Part shown: positions 55,326-63,774 of the stretch, in pieces
How positions within the stretch are numbered: the stretch's first letter is position 1
How the letters are laid out: the number at the start of each line of letters is the position of its first letter
Source of the DNA: CAVSMC01 sp963798655
GTDB taxonomy: Bacteria; Pseudomonadota; Gammaproteobacteria; Burkholderiales; Casimicrobiaceae
Direction of reading: 5' to 3'
Assembly (NCBI GenBank): GCA_963798655.1
Contig: CAWCUH010000007.1
Coordinates: forward strand, 310,001-374,000
Length of the DNA: 64,000 nt
The notes under the pieces: generated by a model
Seen by the model: the letters and a program-made list of their open reading frames with translations, nothing else
Told to the model about the DNA's origin: nothing
The model's database searches: none
Position numbers and translations under genes: made by a program

Positions 55326-56476
55326 CAGCGCAGCTTGAGCGTCGACAGGCCGAAGAGCACGAGCAGCATCGTCACGATCCAGAAACGGACGACGACCTGG
55401 TTCTCCTTCCAGCCCTGCAATTCGTAGTGATGATGAATCGGCGCCATGCGGAACACGCGCTTGCCGGTCATCTTGAACGACGCGACCTGCACGATCACCG
55501 ACAGCGTCTCGACGACGAACACGCCGCCCATGATGAACAGCACGATCTCCTGGCGCACGATGACGGCGATCGTGCCGAGCGCGCCGCCGAGCGCGAGCGC
55601 GCCGACGTCGCCCATGAACACCTCGGCCGGGTACGCGTTGAACCACAGGAAGCCGAGGCCCGCGCCGGCGATCGCTCCGCAGATCACCGCGAGCTCGCCG
55701 GCGCCGGAGATCAGCGGAAAGTTGAGATAGCGCGCGAAGATCGCGTTGCCGGTGACGTACGCGAAGATGCCGAGCGCGGCACCGATCATCACCGTCGGCA
55801 TGATCGCGAGCCCGTCGAGGCCGTCCGTCAGGTTCACCGCGTTGCTGGTGCCGACGATCACGCAGTACGTGAGCGCGATGAAGCCCCACACGCCGAGCGG
55901 ATACGACATCGTCTTGAAGAACGGCACGATCAGATCGGTCTTCGGCGACAGCGCGACGTTGAAGCCGCTGCCGATCCACGCCTGTGCGAGCCGCAGGAAA
56001 TGCGCGTTGTCCGGCACCGAGATCGCGAACGCGAGATAGACGGCGGCGACGATTCCGATAACCGACTGCCACAGCAACTTCGAGCGCGCGGAGAGACCTT
56101 TCGGGTTTCGATGAACGACCTTGCGGTAGTCGTCGACCCAGCCGACCGCGCCGAATCCGAGCGTCACCAGCAGCACCGCCCAGACGAAGCGGTTGTCGAG
56201 ATCGCCCCACAGCAGCGTGGTGACCACGATCGACACGAGGATCAGCGCGCCGCCCATCGTCGGCGTTCCCGCCTTGGCGAGATGGCTGCTCGGGCCGTCG
56301 TCGCGCACCGACTGGCCGATCTTCATCCGCGTGAGCCAAGCGATCATCCGCGGACCGACGATGAACGAGATGAACAGCGCCGTCATGCATGCGAGCACCG
56401 CGCGCAGCGTGATGTAGCCGAACACGTTGAACGCGCGAACGTCCTTCGCAAGGAGGTCGGCGATCCAGAGCAGCAT
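55325..56476 (-). CDS. mraY: Phospho-N-acetylmuramoyl-pentapeptide transferase MraY
   Basis: A 383-aa ten-helix membrane enzyme that makes lipid I. It has the opening RAVLACMTALFISFIVGPRM, GTPTMGGALI, FGAVGWVDDYRKVV (key aspartates), NLTDGLDGLAI and MAPIHHHYELQGW. It overlaps murF and murD by one base each (TGATG). Complete and typical. Confidence 0.97.
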   Translation of the reverse strand: MLLWIADLLAKDVRAFNVFGYITLRAVLACMTALFISFIVGPRMIAWLTRMKIGQSVRDDGPSSHLAKAGTPTMGGALILVSIVVTTLLWGDLDNRFVWAVLLVTLGFGAVGWVDDYRKVVHRNPKGLSARSKLLWQSVIGIVAAVYLAFAISVPDNAHFLRLAQAWIGSGFNVALSPKTDLIVPFFKTMSYPLGVWGFIALTYCVIVGTSNAVNLTDGLDGLAIMPTVMIGAALGIFAYVTGNAIFARYLNFPLISGAGELAVICGAIAGAGLGFLWFNAYPAEVFMGDVGALALGGALGTIAVIVRQEIVLFIMGGVFVVETLSVIVQVASFKMTGKRVFRMAPIHHHYELQGWKENQVVVRFWIVTMLLVLFGLSTLKLR

Positions 56477-57861
56477 CAGTGCGGCTCCTGCGCGAGCGTT
56501 CCTGCGAGTGTCGCCACGACACGCTCCATGCGCATGAAGCGCGATCCCTTGACGAGCACCGACGTTCGCGCGCCGCCCGGCTGGTGAAGGTCGGCCGACA
56601 CGCGGGCAGCGGTCTCGTCGACCGACGCGAAGTGCTCGCCGCCGCCGCCGAACGCATCGACTGCGTGCGCGGTCAGCTCGCCGGTGCCGTACAGCCGATC
56701 GATGCCGGCCGCGCGCGCGTACGCACCGACTTCGCGGTGGAATTCGGCGCCCTGCTCGCCCACCTCGCCCATGTCGCCGAGCACGAGCCAGCGCGGCTTC
56801 GGCGCCGCGGCGAGCACGTCGATCGCCGCGCGCACCGAGTCGGGATTCGCGTTGTACGTGTCGTCGATCAGCGCGCCGCCGGTGCGCGCACGCAGCGCGA
56901 CGAGCCGCCCGGCGGCCGGCCTGAATGTCTCGAGGCCGCGCACGACATGCGCGAGCGGCACGCCGATCGCGAGCGCGGCCGTCGTCGCCGCGAGCGCATT
57001 CGCCGCATTGTGCCGGCCGGCAATCGCAAGTCGCACCGCGACGTCGCCCGCAGGCGTCGACAGCTCGACGCTCGTGCGTTCGGTCTCGATGTACCGGCCG
57101 CGGACGACGGCGGCGTGATCGAGCGCGAACTCGAGCGCGCTGACGCCGCGGCGCTCGGCGACCGCGTCGCGCCAGATGTCGATGTGCGCGTCGTCGGCAT
57201 TGATCACGGCAATGCCCCCGGGCGCGAGCACCCCGATCGCCGCCGCATGCTCGATCGCGACGTCGTCGACGCTCACCATGAACTCCTGGTGCTCGCGCTG
57301 CGCGTTGTTGATCAGTGCGACGGTCGGCTGCGCGATCGGCGCGAGCTCGGACGTTTCACCGCGATGATTCATGCCAAGCTCGATCACGGCGGCGCGATGC
57401 TCGCCGCGAAGCGCGAGCAGCGTGAGCGGCAGCCCGATCGCGTTGTTCAGGTTGCCGCGTGTCGCGAGCACGTGCGCGTCGCCGAAGTGCGCGCGCAGGA
57501 TCGAGGCGAGCATCTCCTTCACCGTCGTCTTGCCGTTGCTGCCGACGACGAGGATCAGCGGAATCGCGAACCGGCGGCGCCAATCGGCGGCGAGCGTGCG
57601 CAACGCGCGCAGCGGGTCGGCGACGACGACGAGATTGCCGCGCAAGCCGCCGGCGCGCGATTCGGCGACGAGCGCGGCGACGGCCCCTTGCGCGAGCGCG
57701 CGTTCGACGAAGTCGTGGCCGTCGAAGCGCTCGCCTTTCAGCGCGACGAAGAGGTCGCCGGGCTGCAGCGCGCGGCTGTCGGTAACGACGCGCTCGAACC
57801 GAACGCGCTCGCCCACGACGCGGCCGCCGAGGATCGCCGCAGCGGCGGCGCTGTCCATCAT
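56476..57861 (-). CDS. murF: UDP-MurNAc-tripeptide-D-alanyl-D-alanine ligase MurF
   Basis: A 461-aa Mur ligase that adds D-Ala-D-Ala, made by Ddl from the same operon. It has the N-terminal domain VTDSRALQPGDLFVALKGER, the ATP loop VVGSNGKTTVKEMLASIL, ELGMNHRGE and DDTYNANPDSVRAAI. ATG 57861 overlaps the murE stop (ATGA); ATG 57858 follows at once. Complete. Confidence 0.97.
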   Translation of the reverse strand: MMDSAAAAAILGGRVVGERVRFERVVTDSRALQPGDLFVALKGERFDGHDFVERALAQGAVAALVAESRAGGLRGNLVVVADPLRALRTLAADWRRRFAIPLILVVGSNGKTTVKEMLASILRAHFGDAHVLATRGNLNNAIGLPLTLLALRGEHRAAVIELGMNHRGETSELAPIAQPTVALINNAQREHQEFMVSVDDVAIEHAAAIGVLAPGGIAVINADDAHIDIWRDAVAERRGVSALEFALDHAAVVRGRYIETERTSVELSTPAGDVAVRLAIAGRHNAANALAATTAALAIGVPLAHVVRGLETFRPAAGRLVALRARTGGALIDDTYNANPDSVRAAIDVLAAAPKPRWLVLGDMGEVGEQGAEFHREVGAYARAAGIDRLYGTGELTAHAVDAFGGGGEHFASVDETAARVSADLHQPGGARTSVLVKGSRFMRMERVVATLAGTLAQEPH

Positions 57862-59333
57862 GCGCCGCTCCATCGCGCGAGCGCCGTCGTCGCCTCGGCG
57901 GCGTCGGAATACGGAACGCGCGCGCCGGCGAGCTCCTGGTAGTCCTCGTGGCCCTTTCCGGCGAGCAGCACGACGTCGCCCCACTTCGCCGCGGCGATCG
58001 CATGCGCCACCGCGCTCGCGCGGTCGAGCTCGATCGACCACTTGCGGTTGTCCGTCTCGCGGATGCCGGCGACAACGGCCTCGGCGATCGCCGTCGCGTC
58101 CTCGCCCCTCGGGTTGTCGCTGGTGACGATCACGCGATCGGCGAGCGTCGCGGCGATTCGCCCCATCTGCGGCCGCTTGCCCGCGTCGCGCTCGCCGCCG
58201 CAGCCGAACACGCAGGCGAGCTCGGCGCCGACCGGCACCGCGGGCCGCAGCGCGAGCAGCACTTTCTCCAGTGCATCCGGTGAATGCGCGTAGTCGACGA
58301 CGACGAGCGGCTTGCCGGCGCCGCCGAAGCGCTGCATGCGGCCCGCCGGCGACGTAACGCCGGCAAGCGCGCCGAGCGCGTCGCCAAGCGGCACTTCGCT
58401 TGCACAGAGCACGCCCAGCACGCCAAGCGCGTTCGCCGCGTTGAACGTGCCGACCAGCTGCGTCTGCACATCGCCGCGGCCCCACGGCGTCGCCACCGAC
58501 AGCGCGAGGCCCGCCGACGTCGTCGACATCGCGGTCGGCACGACGTCGGCGTTGGCGAAGCCGTACGTGATCACGCGCTGCCCGCGGCCGTGCGCGGCGT
58601 CGGCGAGAGACTGGCCGAACGCGTCGTCGGTGTTGACGACGGTGGCGGCGAGCCCGGGCCATGCGAAGAGCTTCGCCTTCGCGGCGCCATACGCGGCCAT
58701 CGTCACGTGGTAGTCGAGATGATCGCGGGTGAGATTGGTGAACAGCGCCACGTCGAACGCGACGCCGTTGACGCGGCCCTGATCGAGCCCGTGCGACGAA
58801 ACTTCCATCGCGACCGCGCGCGCGCCGGCGTCGCGGAAACGCCCGAGCATCTCGTGCAGCACCGCTGCGTCGGGCGTCGTGTTGCGCGACGACTCGAGCG
58901 CGCCGACGAGACCGTTGCCGAGCGTGCCGACGACGGCCGCGCGCCGCCCGCACCGATCGAGGCACTGCGCGATCCAGTGCGAGCACGACGTCTTGCCGTT
59001 GGTGCCGGTGACACCGACCATCCATAGCTCGCGCGACGGGCTGCCGTAGATGAAGTCGGCGATCGAGCCGAGCCGCGCTCGCAAATCGTCGACGGCGAGA
59101 TTCGCGACGTGCCACTCGTCGCTCCAGCGAAAGCCGTGCGCTTCCCACAGCACGCTGCCCGCGCCGCGGGCGATCGCGTCGCCGATGAATGCGCGACCGT
59201 CGGTGTGTGCGCCCGGGAACGCGGCGAACGCGTCGCCGGCATGCAGCTCGCGGCTGTCGGCGCAGACACGGCGCGGAGTGGTGCCGAGGCGCGCGAGCAA
59301 CGCGACGATGTCGATTGCAGCAGCGCCGCTCAC
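57858..59333 (-). CDS. murE: UDP-MurNAc-L-alanyl-D-glutamate-2,6-diaminopimelate ligase MurE
   Basis: A 491-aa Mur ligase that adds meso-diaminopimelate. It has VTGTNGKTSCSHWIAQCL, EVSSHGLDQGRV, FTNLTRDHLDYH and TSDNPRGED, where DNPR is the meso-DAP specificity motif. It starts with GTG 59333 overlapping the ftsI stop (GTGA). Complete. Confidence 0.97.
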   Translation of the reverse strand: MSGAAAIDIVALLARLGTTPRRVCADSRELHAGDAFAAFPGAHTDGRAFIGDAIARGAGSVLWEAHGFRWSDEWHVANLAVDDLRARLGSIADFIYGSPSRELWMVGVTGTNGKTSCSHWIAQCLDRCGRRAAVVGTLGNGLVGALESSRNTTPDAAVLHEMLGRFRDAGARAVAMEVSSHGLDQGRVNGVAFDVALFTNLTRDHLDYHVTMAAYGAAKAKLFAWPGLAATVVNTDDAFGQSLADAAHGRGQRVITYGFANADVVPTAMSTTSAGLALSVATPWGRGDVQTQLVGTFNAANALGVLGVLCASEVPLGDALGALAGVTSPAGRMQRFGGAGKPLVVVDYAHSPDALEKVLLALRPAVPVGAELACVFGCGGERDAGKRPQMGRIAATLADRVIVTSDNPRGEDATAIAEAVVAGIRETDNRKWSIELDRASAVAHAIAAAKWGDVVLLAGKGHEDYQELAGARVPYSDAAEATTALARWSGA

Positions 59334-61072
59334 GTCTCTTCCCCGACCTCGATCGCGTCGCGCGGCAGGATCGCGTTGTCGACCGGTGCGTCGGTCGGCA
59401 CCCCCAGCATGCGCAGCGCGCTGCCCATCACCGTCGAGAACACCGGCGCGGCAACCGAGCCGCCGTAGTATTCGCCGGCAGAGGCTTCGTCGATCATCAC
59501 GGCGACGATCAGTCGCGGATCGGACACCGGCGCGAAGCCGACGAACGACGACACGTACTTGTTCGCGTAGCTGCGGCCTTCGATCTTGTGCGCGGTGCCC
59601 GTCTTGCCGGCGACGCGATAGCCGGGCACCTGCGCCTTGGGTGCGGTGCCTCCGGGCTGCACGGCAAGCTCGAGCATGTGGCGCACCGCGTGCGCCGTCG
59701 CAGCGCTCACCACCGGCCGACCCGCAACCGGGCCGTTCGTCTTCAGCAGCGTCGCCGGCTTCAACCGGCCGTCGTCTGCGAACACCGTGTACGCACGCGC
59801 GAGCTGCACGAGATTGACCGACAGGCCGTGCCCGTACGAGATGGTCGCCTGCTCGATCGGCTTCCAGCTCTTCGCCGGTCGCAGCCGTCCCGCCGTCTCG
59901 CCGGGAAATCCGGTGTGCGGCGGCGCGCCGAAGCCCGCGTTGGTCAGCGTCTGGAACATCGTCTGCGGCGCAAGTCCGAGCGCGATCTTCGCGGCGCCGA
60001 CGTTGGACGATTTCTGGATGACCTGCTCGACGGTCAACGCGCCGTTCGGATGCGCGTCGTGGATCGTGTTCGGACCGATCTTCAGCGTTCCCGGCGCCGT
60101 CTGGATCACGGTATCCGGTCGCACCCTGCCCGTCTCGATCGCCGCGGCGATGGTGAACGGCTTCATCGTCGAGCCGGGCTCGAACGTGTCGGTCAGCGCG
60201 CGATTGCGCATCCGGTCGGCGCCGCTGCGCTTGCTCGCGTTCGGGTTGTACGCCGGCCAGTTCGCGAGCGCGAGGATCTCGCCGCTCTTCGCGTCGAGCA
60301 CGACGATCGATCCGGCTTTCGCGCGGTTCTTCTCGACCGCTGCGCGCACTTCGCGGAACGCGAGGTACTGCAGCCGCGAGTCGATCGCGAGCGCGAGATC
60401 GCGACCCGCCTCGGCGGGCCGGATCGCCTGGACGTCCTCGACCACTTCGCCGCGCCGGTTGATCAGCACCCGCCGGCTTCCCGGTCGCCCGCCCAGCCAC
60501 TGCTGCTGCGCGAGCTCGATGCCTTCCTGCCCGGCGTCGTGGTCGCCGGTGAACCCCAGGATGTGGCTCATCGTTTCGCCGCCCGGGTAGTAGCGGCGGT
60601 AGCCGTTCTCGTCGTTGAGGCCCTTGATGCGCAGAGCGGCGACGCGGTCGGCTGTCTCGGGCGGAATCTGCTTCGCGAGGTAGACAAAGTCGCCGTCGCG
60701 GAGTTTCGCCGCGAGTTTCGCCGGCGTCGTCTCGAGCAGCTTGGCGAGCGCCGACATCTGCGCCGGCGTCGCCTCGAACTGCGCCGGGAATGCCCAGATC
60801 GACTTGACCGGCGTCGAGATCGCGAGCGGCTCGCCAAGGCGATCGAGAATGCGGCCACGATGCGCCGGAACCTCGATCTCGCGGCTCGAGCGCGCCGTGC
60901 CCTGCTCCTGCAGGAAGCCGTTGTCGATGCTTTGCAAGTACAGCGAGCGGCCGGCGAGCGCGGCGAAGAGCACGGCGAACGCGCCGAACATCGCGCCGGC
61001 GCGTAACGGCGAGAGCGCCGGCGGCGGCGCGCCACGGCGCAACGGCTTCACCCGCGCGGCGATCGCGCTCAC
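59330..61072 (-). CDS. ftsI: Peptidoglycan transpeptidase FtsI (PBP3)
   Basis: A 580-aa division-specific class B penicillin-binding protein. It has one membrane helix (about residues 26-46), a pedestal domain with HRGRILDRLGEPLAIS, and a transpeptidase domain with STMK (301-304), SSN (354-356) and KTGT (489-492). The start is GTG 61072, overlapping the ftsL stop (GTGA); the longer upstream frame runs into ftsL. Works with FtsW and FtsQLB. Confidence 0.97.
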   Translation of the reverse strand: MSAIAARVKPLRRGAPPPALSPLRAGAMFGAFAVLFAALAGRSLYLQSIDNGFLQEQGTARSSREIEVPAHRGRILDRLGEPLAISTPVKSIWAFPAQFEATPAQMSALAKLLETTPAKLAAKLRDGDFVYLAKQIPPETADRVAALRIKGLNDENGYRRYYPGGETMSHILGFTGDHDAGQEGIELAQQQWLGGRPGSRRVLINRRGEVVEDVQAIRPAEAGRDLALAIDSRLQYLAFREVRAAVEKNRAKAGSIVVLDAKSGEILALANWPAYNPNASKRSGADRMRNRALTDTFEPGSTMKPFTIAAAIETGRVRPDTVIQTAPGTLKIGPNTIHDAHPNGALTVEQVIQKSSNVGAAKIALGLAPQTMFQTLTNAGFGAPPHTGFPGETAGRLRPAKSWKPIEQATISYGHGLSVNLVQLARAYTVFADDGRLKPATLLKTNGPVAGRPVVSAATAHAVRHMLELAVQPGGTAPKAQVPGYRVAGKTGTAHKIEGRSYANKYVSSFVGFAPVSDPRLIVAVMIDEASAGEYYGGSVAAPVFSTVMGSALRMLGVPTDAPVDNAILPRDAIEVGEET

Positions 61073-61338
61073 CGCGCCGCTCCGGACACGACCTCGACGC
61101 GCGAAGCGCCGGGAAGCTCCATCTTCAGCTGCTCGCGCGCGATCTTCTCCACGCGCGCCGGCGTCGCCCACGTCGATTGCTCGAGCTGCAGCTGCCCGTA
61201 TTCGGTCTCGTACGCGTGTGCGCGCGCCTGCTCGCGCTCGAGCTCGACGAAGAGCTTGCGTGCCTGGTGGCGCGACGTGACGAGCGACAGCGCGCAGCCG
61301 ACGAGCACGGCGAGGAGCAGCAGGTTGACCCGCGCCAT
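61069..61338 (-). CDS. ftsL: Cell division protein FtsL
   Basis: An 89-aa bitopic protein with a helix at about residues 3-20 and a coiled coil (ARKLFVELEREQARAHAYET) that pairs with FtsB. The tail EKIAREQLKMELPGASRVEV is typical of FtsL. It begins 6 bp past the rsmH stop. Complete. Confidence 0.92.
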   Translation of the reverse strand: MARVNLLLLAVLVGCALSLVTSRHQARKLFVELEREQARAHAYETEYGQLQLEQSTWATPARVEKIAREQLKMELPGASRVEVVSGAAR

Positions 61339-61344
61339 CGTCCG

Positions 61345-62322
61345 CTACCCCGCGCGCGCGAAGTCCGCCGGCAGCGGATGCGCAGTGCGCTCGGCAACGC
61401 GCAACGTCGCGCTGCGCGCGCGCGGATTGCTCGCCGCCTCGTCGGCGTCGGCGCGGATCGCGCGTCCGATCCGGGCGAGCGGCGCGCCCGGCAGCGCGCT
61501 CTCGACGATCGGCAGCCGCGCGAGCCGCGGATCGCCGCCGAACGGCTGCGATGCCCGCGCGATGAACCGCTTGACGATGCGGTCCTCGAGCGAATGAAAG
61601 CTGATGACGGCGAGACGGCCGCCTTCGGCAAGCACGGTCACGATCCTCGGCAGCGCTAGCGAGAGCTCCTCGAGCTCCCGATTGACGAAAATCCTAAGAG
61701 CCTGGAACGTGCGCGTGGCCGGATCCTGACTCCAATCACCCCGCGTGCGCGCGCCGACGGCTTGGGCCACGATCGCGGCGAGCTCGCGCGTGCGCTCGAC
61801 GGGTGCGCTCGCGCGAGCCGCAACAATCGCTCTTGCAATCGATTGAGCAAACCGTTCTTCACCATAGTCGCGCAGGACCTCCGTCAGTTCGCGCACGTCG
61901 ACGCGTGCAAGGAACGCGGCCGCGGATTCGCCGCGCGTCGGATCCATTCGCATGTCGAGCGGCCCGTCGGCCCGGAACGAGAAGCCGCGCGCCGCGTCGT
62001 CGATCTGCGGCGAGGACACGCCGAGATCGAGCAGCACGCCGTCGACGCGCTCGATGGCGAGATCGTCGAGCACCGACGGCAACGCGGAGAACCAGGCGCG
62101 GCGGAACGCGAAGCGCGGATCGTCGATGGCGCTCGCCGCGCGTTCGGCATCCGGATCGCGGTCGATCGCGACGAGGCGCCCGCGCGGTGAAAGCGAATCG
62201 AGAATCCGCCGTGCGTGACCGCCGCGGCCGAACGTGGCGTCGACGTAGCTGCCGTCGCCCCTGATCGCGAGCGCGGCGACGGCTTGCGGGACGAGGACGG
62301 GAACGTGTGCGCCATCGGTCAA
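61345..62322 (-). CDS. rsmH: 16S rRNA (cytosine1402-N4)-methyltransferase RsmH
   Basis: A 325-aa SAM methyltransferase that makes m4C1402, the same nucleotide that RsmI modifies. It has HVPVLVPQAVAAL, VDATFGRGGHARRIL, LLDLGVSSPQIDD and ISFHSLEDRIVKRF. The start is TTG 62322, which overlaps the mraZ stop (TTGA); no ATG or GTG fits the conserved N-terminus. Confidence 0.96.
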   Translation of the reverse strand: MTDGAHVPVLVPQAVAALAIRGDGSYVDATFGRGGHARRILDSLSPRGRLVAIDRDPDAERAASAIDDPRFAFRRAWFSALPSVLDDLAIERVDGVLLDLGVSSPQIDDAARGFSFRADGPLDMRMDPTRGESAAAFLARVDVRELTEVLRDYGEERFAQSIARAIVAARASAPVERTRELAAIVAQAVGARTRGDWSQDPATRTFQALRIFVNRELEELSLALPRIVTVLAEGGRLAVISFHSLEDRIVKRFIARASQPFGGDPRLARLPIVESALPGAPLARIGRAIRADADEAASNPRARSATLRVAERTAHPLPADFARAG

Positions 62323-62831
62323 AGCGAGAATCCGTCGAGCTCCGGCGGCAGCGGGCCGTCGAAGGTCACCGTGCGCGCGGTCTCGTCCTGCCATCTCGCC
62401 TCGTCCCACAACTCGAACTTGTTGCCCTGGCCGACGAGAACGACGCGGTGCTCGAGCGACGCGTACTGGCGCAGCGACGGCGGCACCAGGATGCGGCCGG
62501 CGGAATCCATCTCGACGTCGTCGGCGTGACCGACCAGCAGCCGCTGCAGTCCGCGGGTTTGCGCATTGAACGACGACAGCGCCATAAGGCGCGCCTGGAT
62601 CGGCTCCCAGGCGCCGCGCGGGTAGAGCAAAAGGCAGCGGCTGGGGTCGGCGGTCAGCACGATCGGCCGCGCCGCGCCGTTGACGCCTGTCAGGGCACCG
62701 CGGTGGCGCGCCGGGATCGCGAGGCGGCCCTTGGTGTCGAGCGCGAGATGGGTGACGCCGCGAAAGAACGCGCCGGCGCCACGCGGATCGCCGCCGTCGC
62801 CGTCTGCCTGCCCTGCGTCATCTGGCACCAC
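62319..62831 (-). CDS. mraZ: Transcriptional regulator MraZ
   Basis: A 170-aa AbrB-like regulator that represses the dcw operon by binding repeats in its own leader. Two MraZ domains are clear: FFRGVTHLALDTKGRLAIPA and VEMDSAGRILVPPSLRQYA. Most MraZ start at the first of these with MFRG. Here the codon is TTC, so translation must begin at GTG 62831 or 62828, giving about 21 extra Asp/Gly-rich residues. A GGAGGGG ribosome binding site supports that start. Confidence 0.94.
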   Translation of the reverse strand: MVPDDAGQADGDGGDPRGAGAFFRGVTHLALDTKGRLAIPARHRGALTGVNGAARPIVLTADPSRCLLLYPRGAWEPIQARLMALSSFNAQTRGLQRLLVGHADDVEMDSAGRILVPPSLRQYASLEHRVVLVGQGNKFELWDEARWQDETARTVTFDGPLPPELDGFSL

Positions 62832-62908
62832 CGCCGCCCCTCCGTCGGGGTCGTGAGCAAGCGCTCATTCACATCGACGGCGCCTCTTCGGTTCGCTCGC
62901 CGCGTTTT

Positions 62909-62933
62909 ACCACTTTAACCCACAATTTCCCAC
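62909..62933 (-). promoter_or_regulatory. MraZ binding boxes
   Basis: Three direct repeats on the minus strand, GTGGG, GTGGG and GTGGT, at 62933-62929, 62923-62919 and 62913-62909. They are exactly 10 bp apart. This is the established MraZ operator pattern of TGGG-type repeats with 5-bp spacers. They lie at about +2 to +26 of the predicted dcw transcript, a position suited to autorepression. Confidence 0.85.
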
Positions 62934-62941
62934 GCGCGGCC

Positions 62942-62970
62942 ACTATAGGAGATTCGCCAACAGGGGTCAA
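62942..62970 (-). promoter_or_regulatory. Pmra, main promoter of the dcw operon
   Basis: Minus strand: -35 TTGACC (62970-62965), a 17-bp spacer and -10 TATAGT (62947-62942). Each hexamer matches the sigma70 consensus at five of six bases. The start should fall near 62935, directly before the MraZ boxes, about 100 nt upstream of mraZ. Confidence 0.8.
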
Positions 62971-63204
62971 TAGAATTTTCGGCCGGCGGAACAGCGGCTT
63001 ACAGACGACGTTACATTCCCGATACACGGTCATGCTAAACATAAAGTTAGGCGCCATTTCGCACGTATGTTGGCAATATCAGGACAGCTTCTGCAGCGCT
63101 TGTCGCACGATCGTTCGATTGCGGGTTTCATGACGCCGGAATGGCGCGCGCGCCGCCGGCGCCCCTGCGTTACCATGGCGCGACGCCAACCCGACCCGCC
63201 GCCC

Positions 63205-63774
63205 ATGAACCTCCTGCCTCGCCTGCTCCTCGTCGGCGTCGCCGTCGGCCTCGCCGGCTGCGCGAGCGCGCCGACCTGGCTCGCATCGTGCGAGCCGACC
63301 AGCCTCGCCCTCGCCGACACGCGGCTCGACGTGCCCGACCTGCCGCAATCGGCGCACCGCGAAATTGCGCCGACGTACGCGGACGTGCCGGACCTTCCAC
63401 GCCTTGGCGACACGCTGCGGCTCGATTTCGGCGTATCCGAGCCGCCGCTGCTTGCCGCGCGCGAGCGCGCGCGGCTGCCGCCGCGTCGCGAGTCTCCGCT
63501 GATCGAACTTCCACCGTCGCGCGGCGCTCCATCGTTACCGGACTCGTTACTGCTCGTTCCGACGCTCGGCGCGCCGTTGCACGGCGATTCATTGCCGGCG
63601 ACGCGGCCGCCGCTCGACCTCGCCGCATCGTCGCGATCGATCGAGCTCGGCGAGCGGTATGGGCCCGCCCTTGACGAATCACTCGCCTGCGCCCCGGCCC
63701 TTGTCCCTGCTTCGTCCCGTTGCCGCGTGCCTGCTCGCGATCTGCTGCGCGAGCCTGCCATGCGCAATCCGTAG
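63205..63774 (+). CDS. Proline-rich putative lipoprotein
   Basis: A 189-aa protein with a clear lipoprotein signal (PRLLLVGVAVGLAGC, lipobox LAGC at about residue 20) and then a proline/leucine-rich body. VPDLP occurs twice (near residues 49 and 70). I do not recognise a family. Codon usage is that of a real gene for most of its length. Its 3' end overlaps the start of the TamA-like gene by up to 116 bp, which is large. Either the overlap is real or the last third is not functional coding. Confidence 0.5.
   Translation: MNLLPRLLLVGVAVGLAGCASAPTWLASCEPTSLALADTRLDVPDLPQSAHREIAPTYADVPDLPRLGDTLRLDFGVSEPPLLAARERARLPPRRESPLIELPPSRGAPSLPDSLLLVPTLGAPLHGDSLPATRPPLDLAASSRSIELGERYGPALDESLACAPALVPASSRCRVPARDLLREPAMRNP

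Larger units (their letters stand above)
62832..63204. other. Divergent spacer between mraZ and the lipoprotein gene
   Basis: About 370 bp without a supported gene. It holds the mraZ leader, the three MraZ boxes and Pmra on the left, and the AT-richer upstream region of the rightward lipoprotein gene (about 62941-63060). Open frames here on either strand lack support. Confidence 0.6.
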
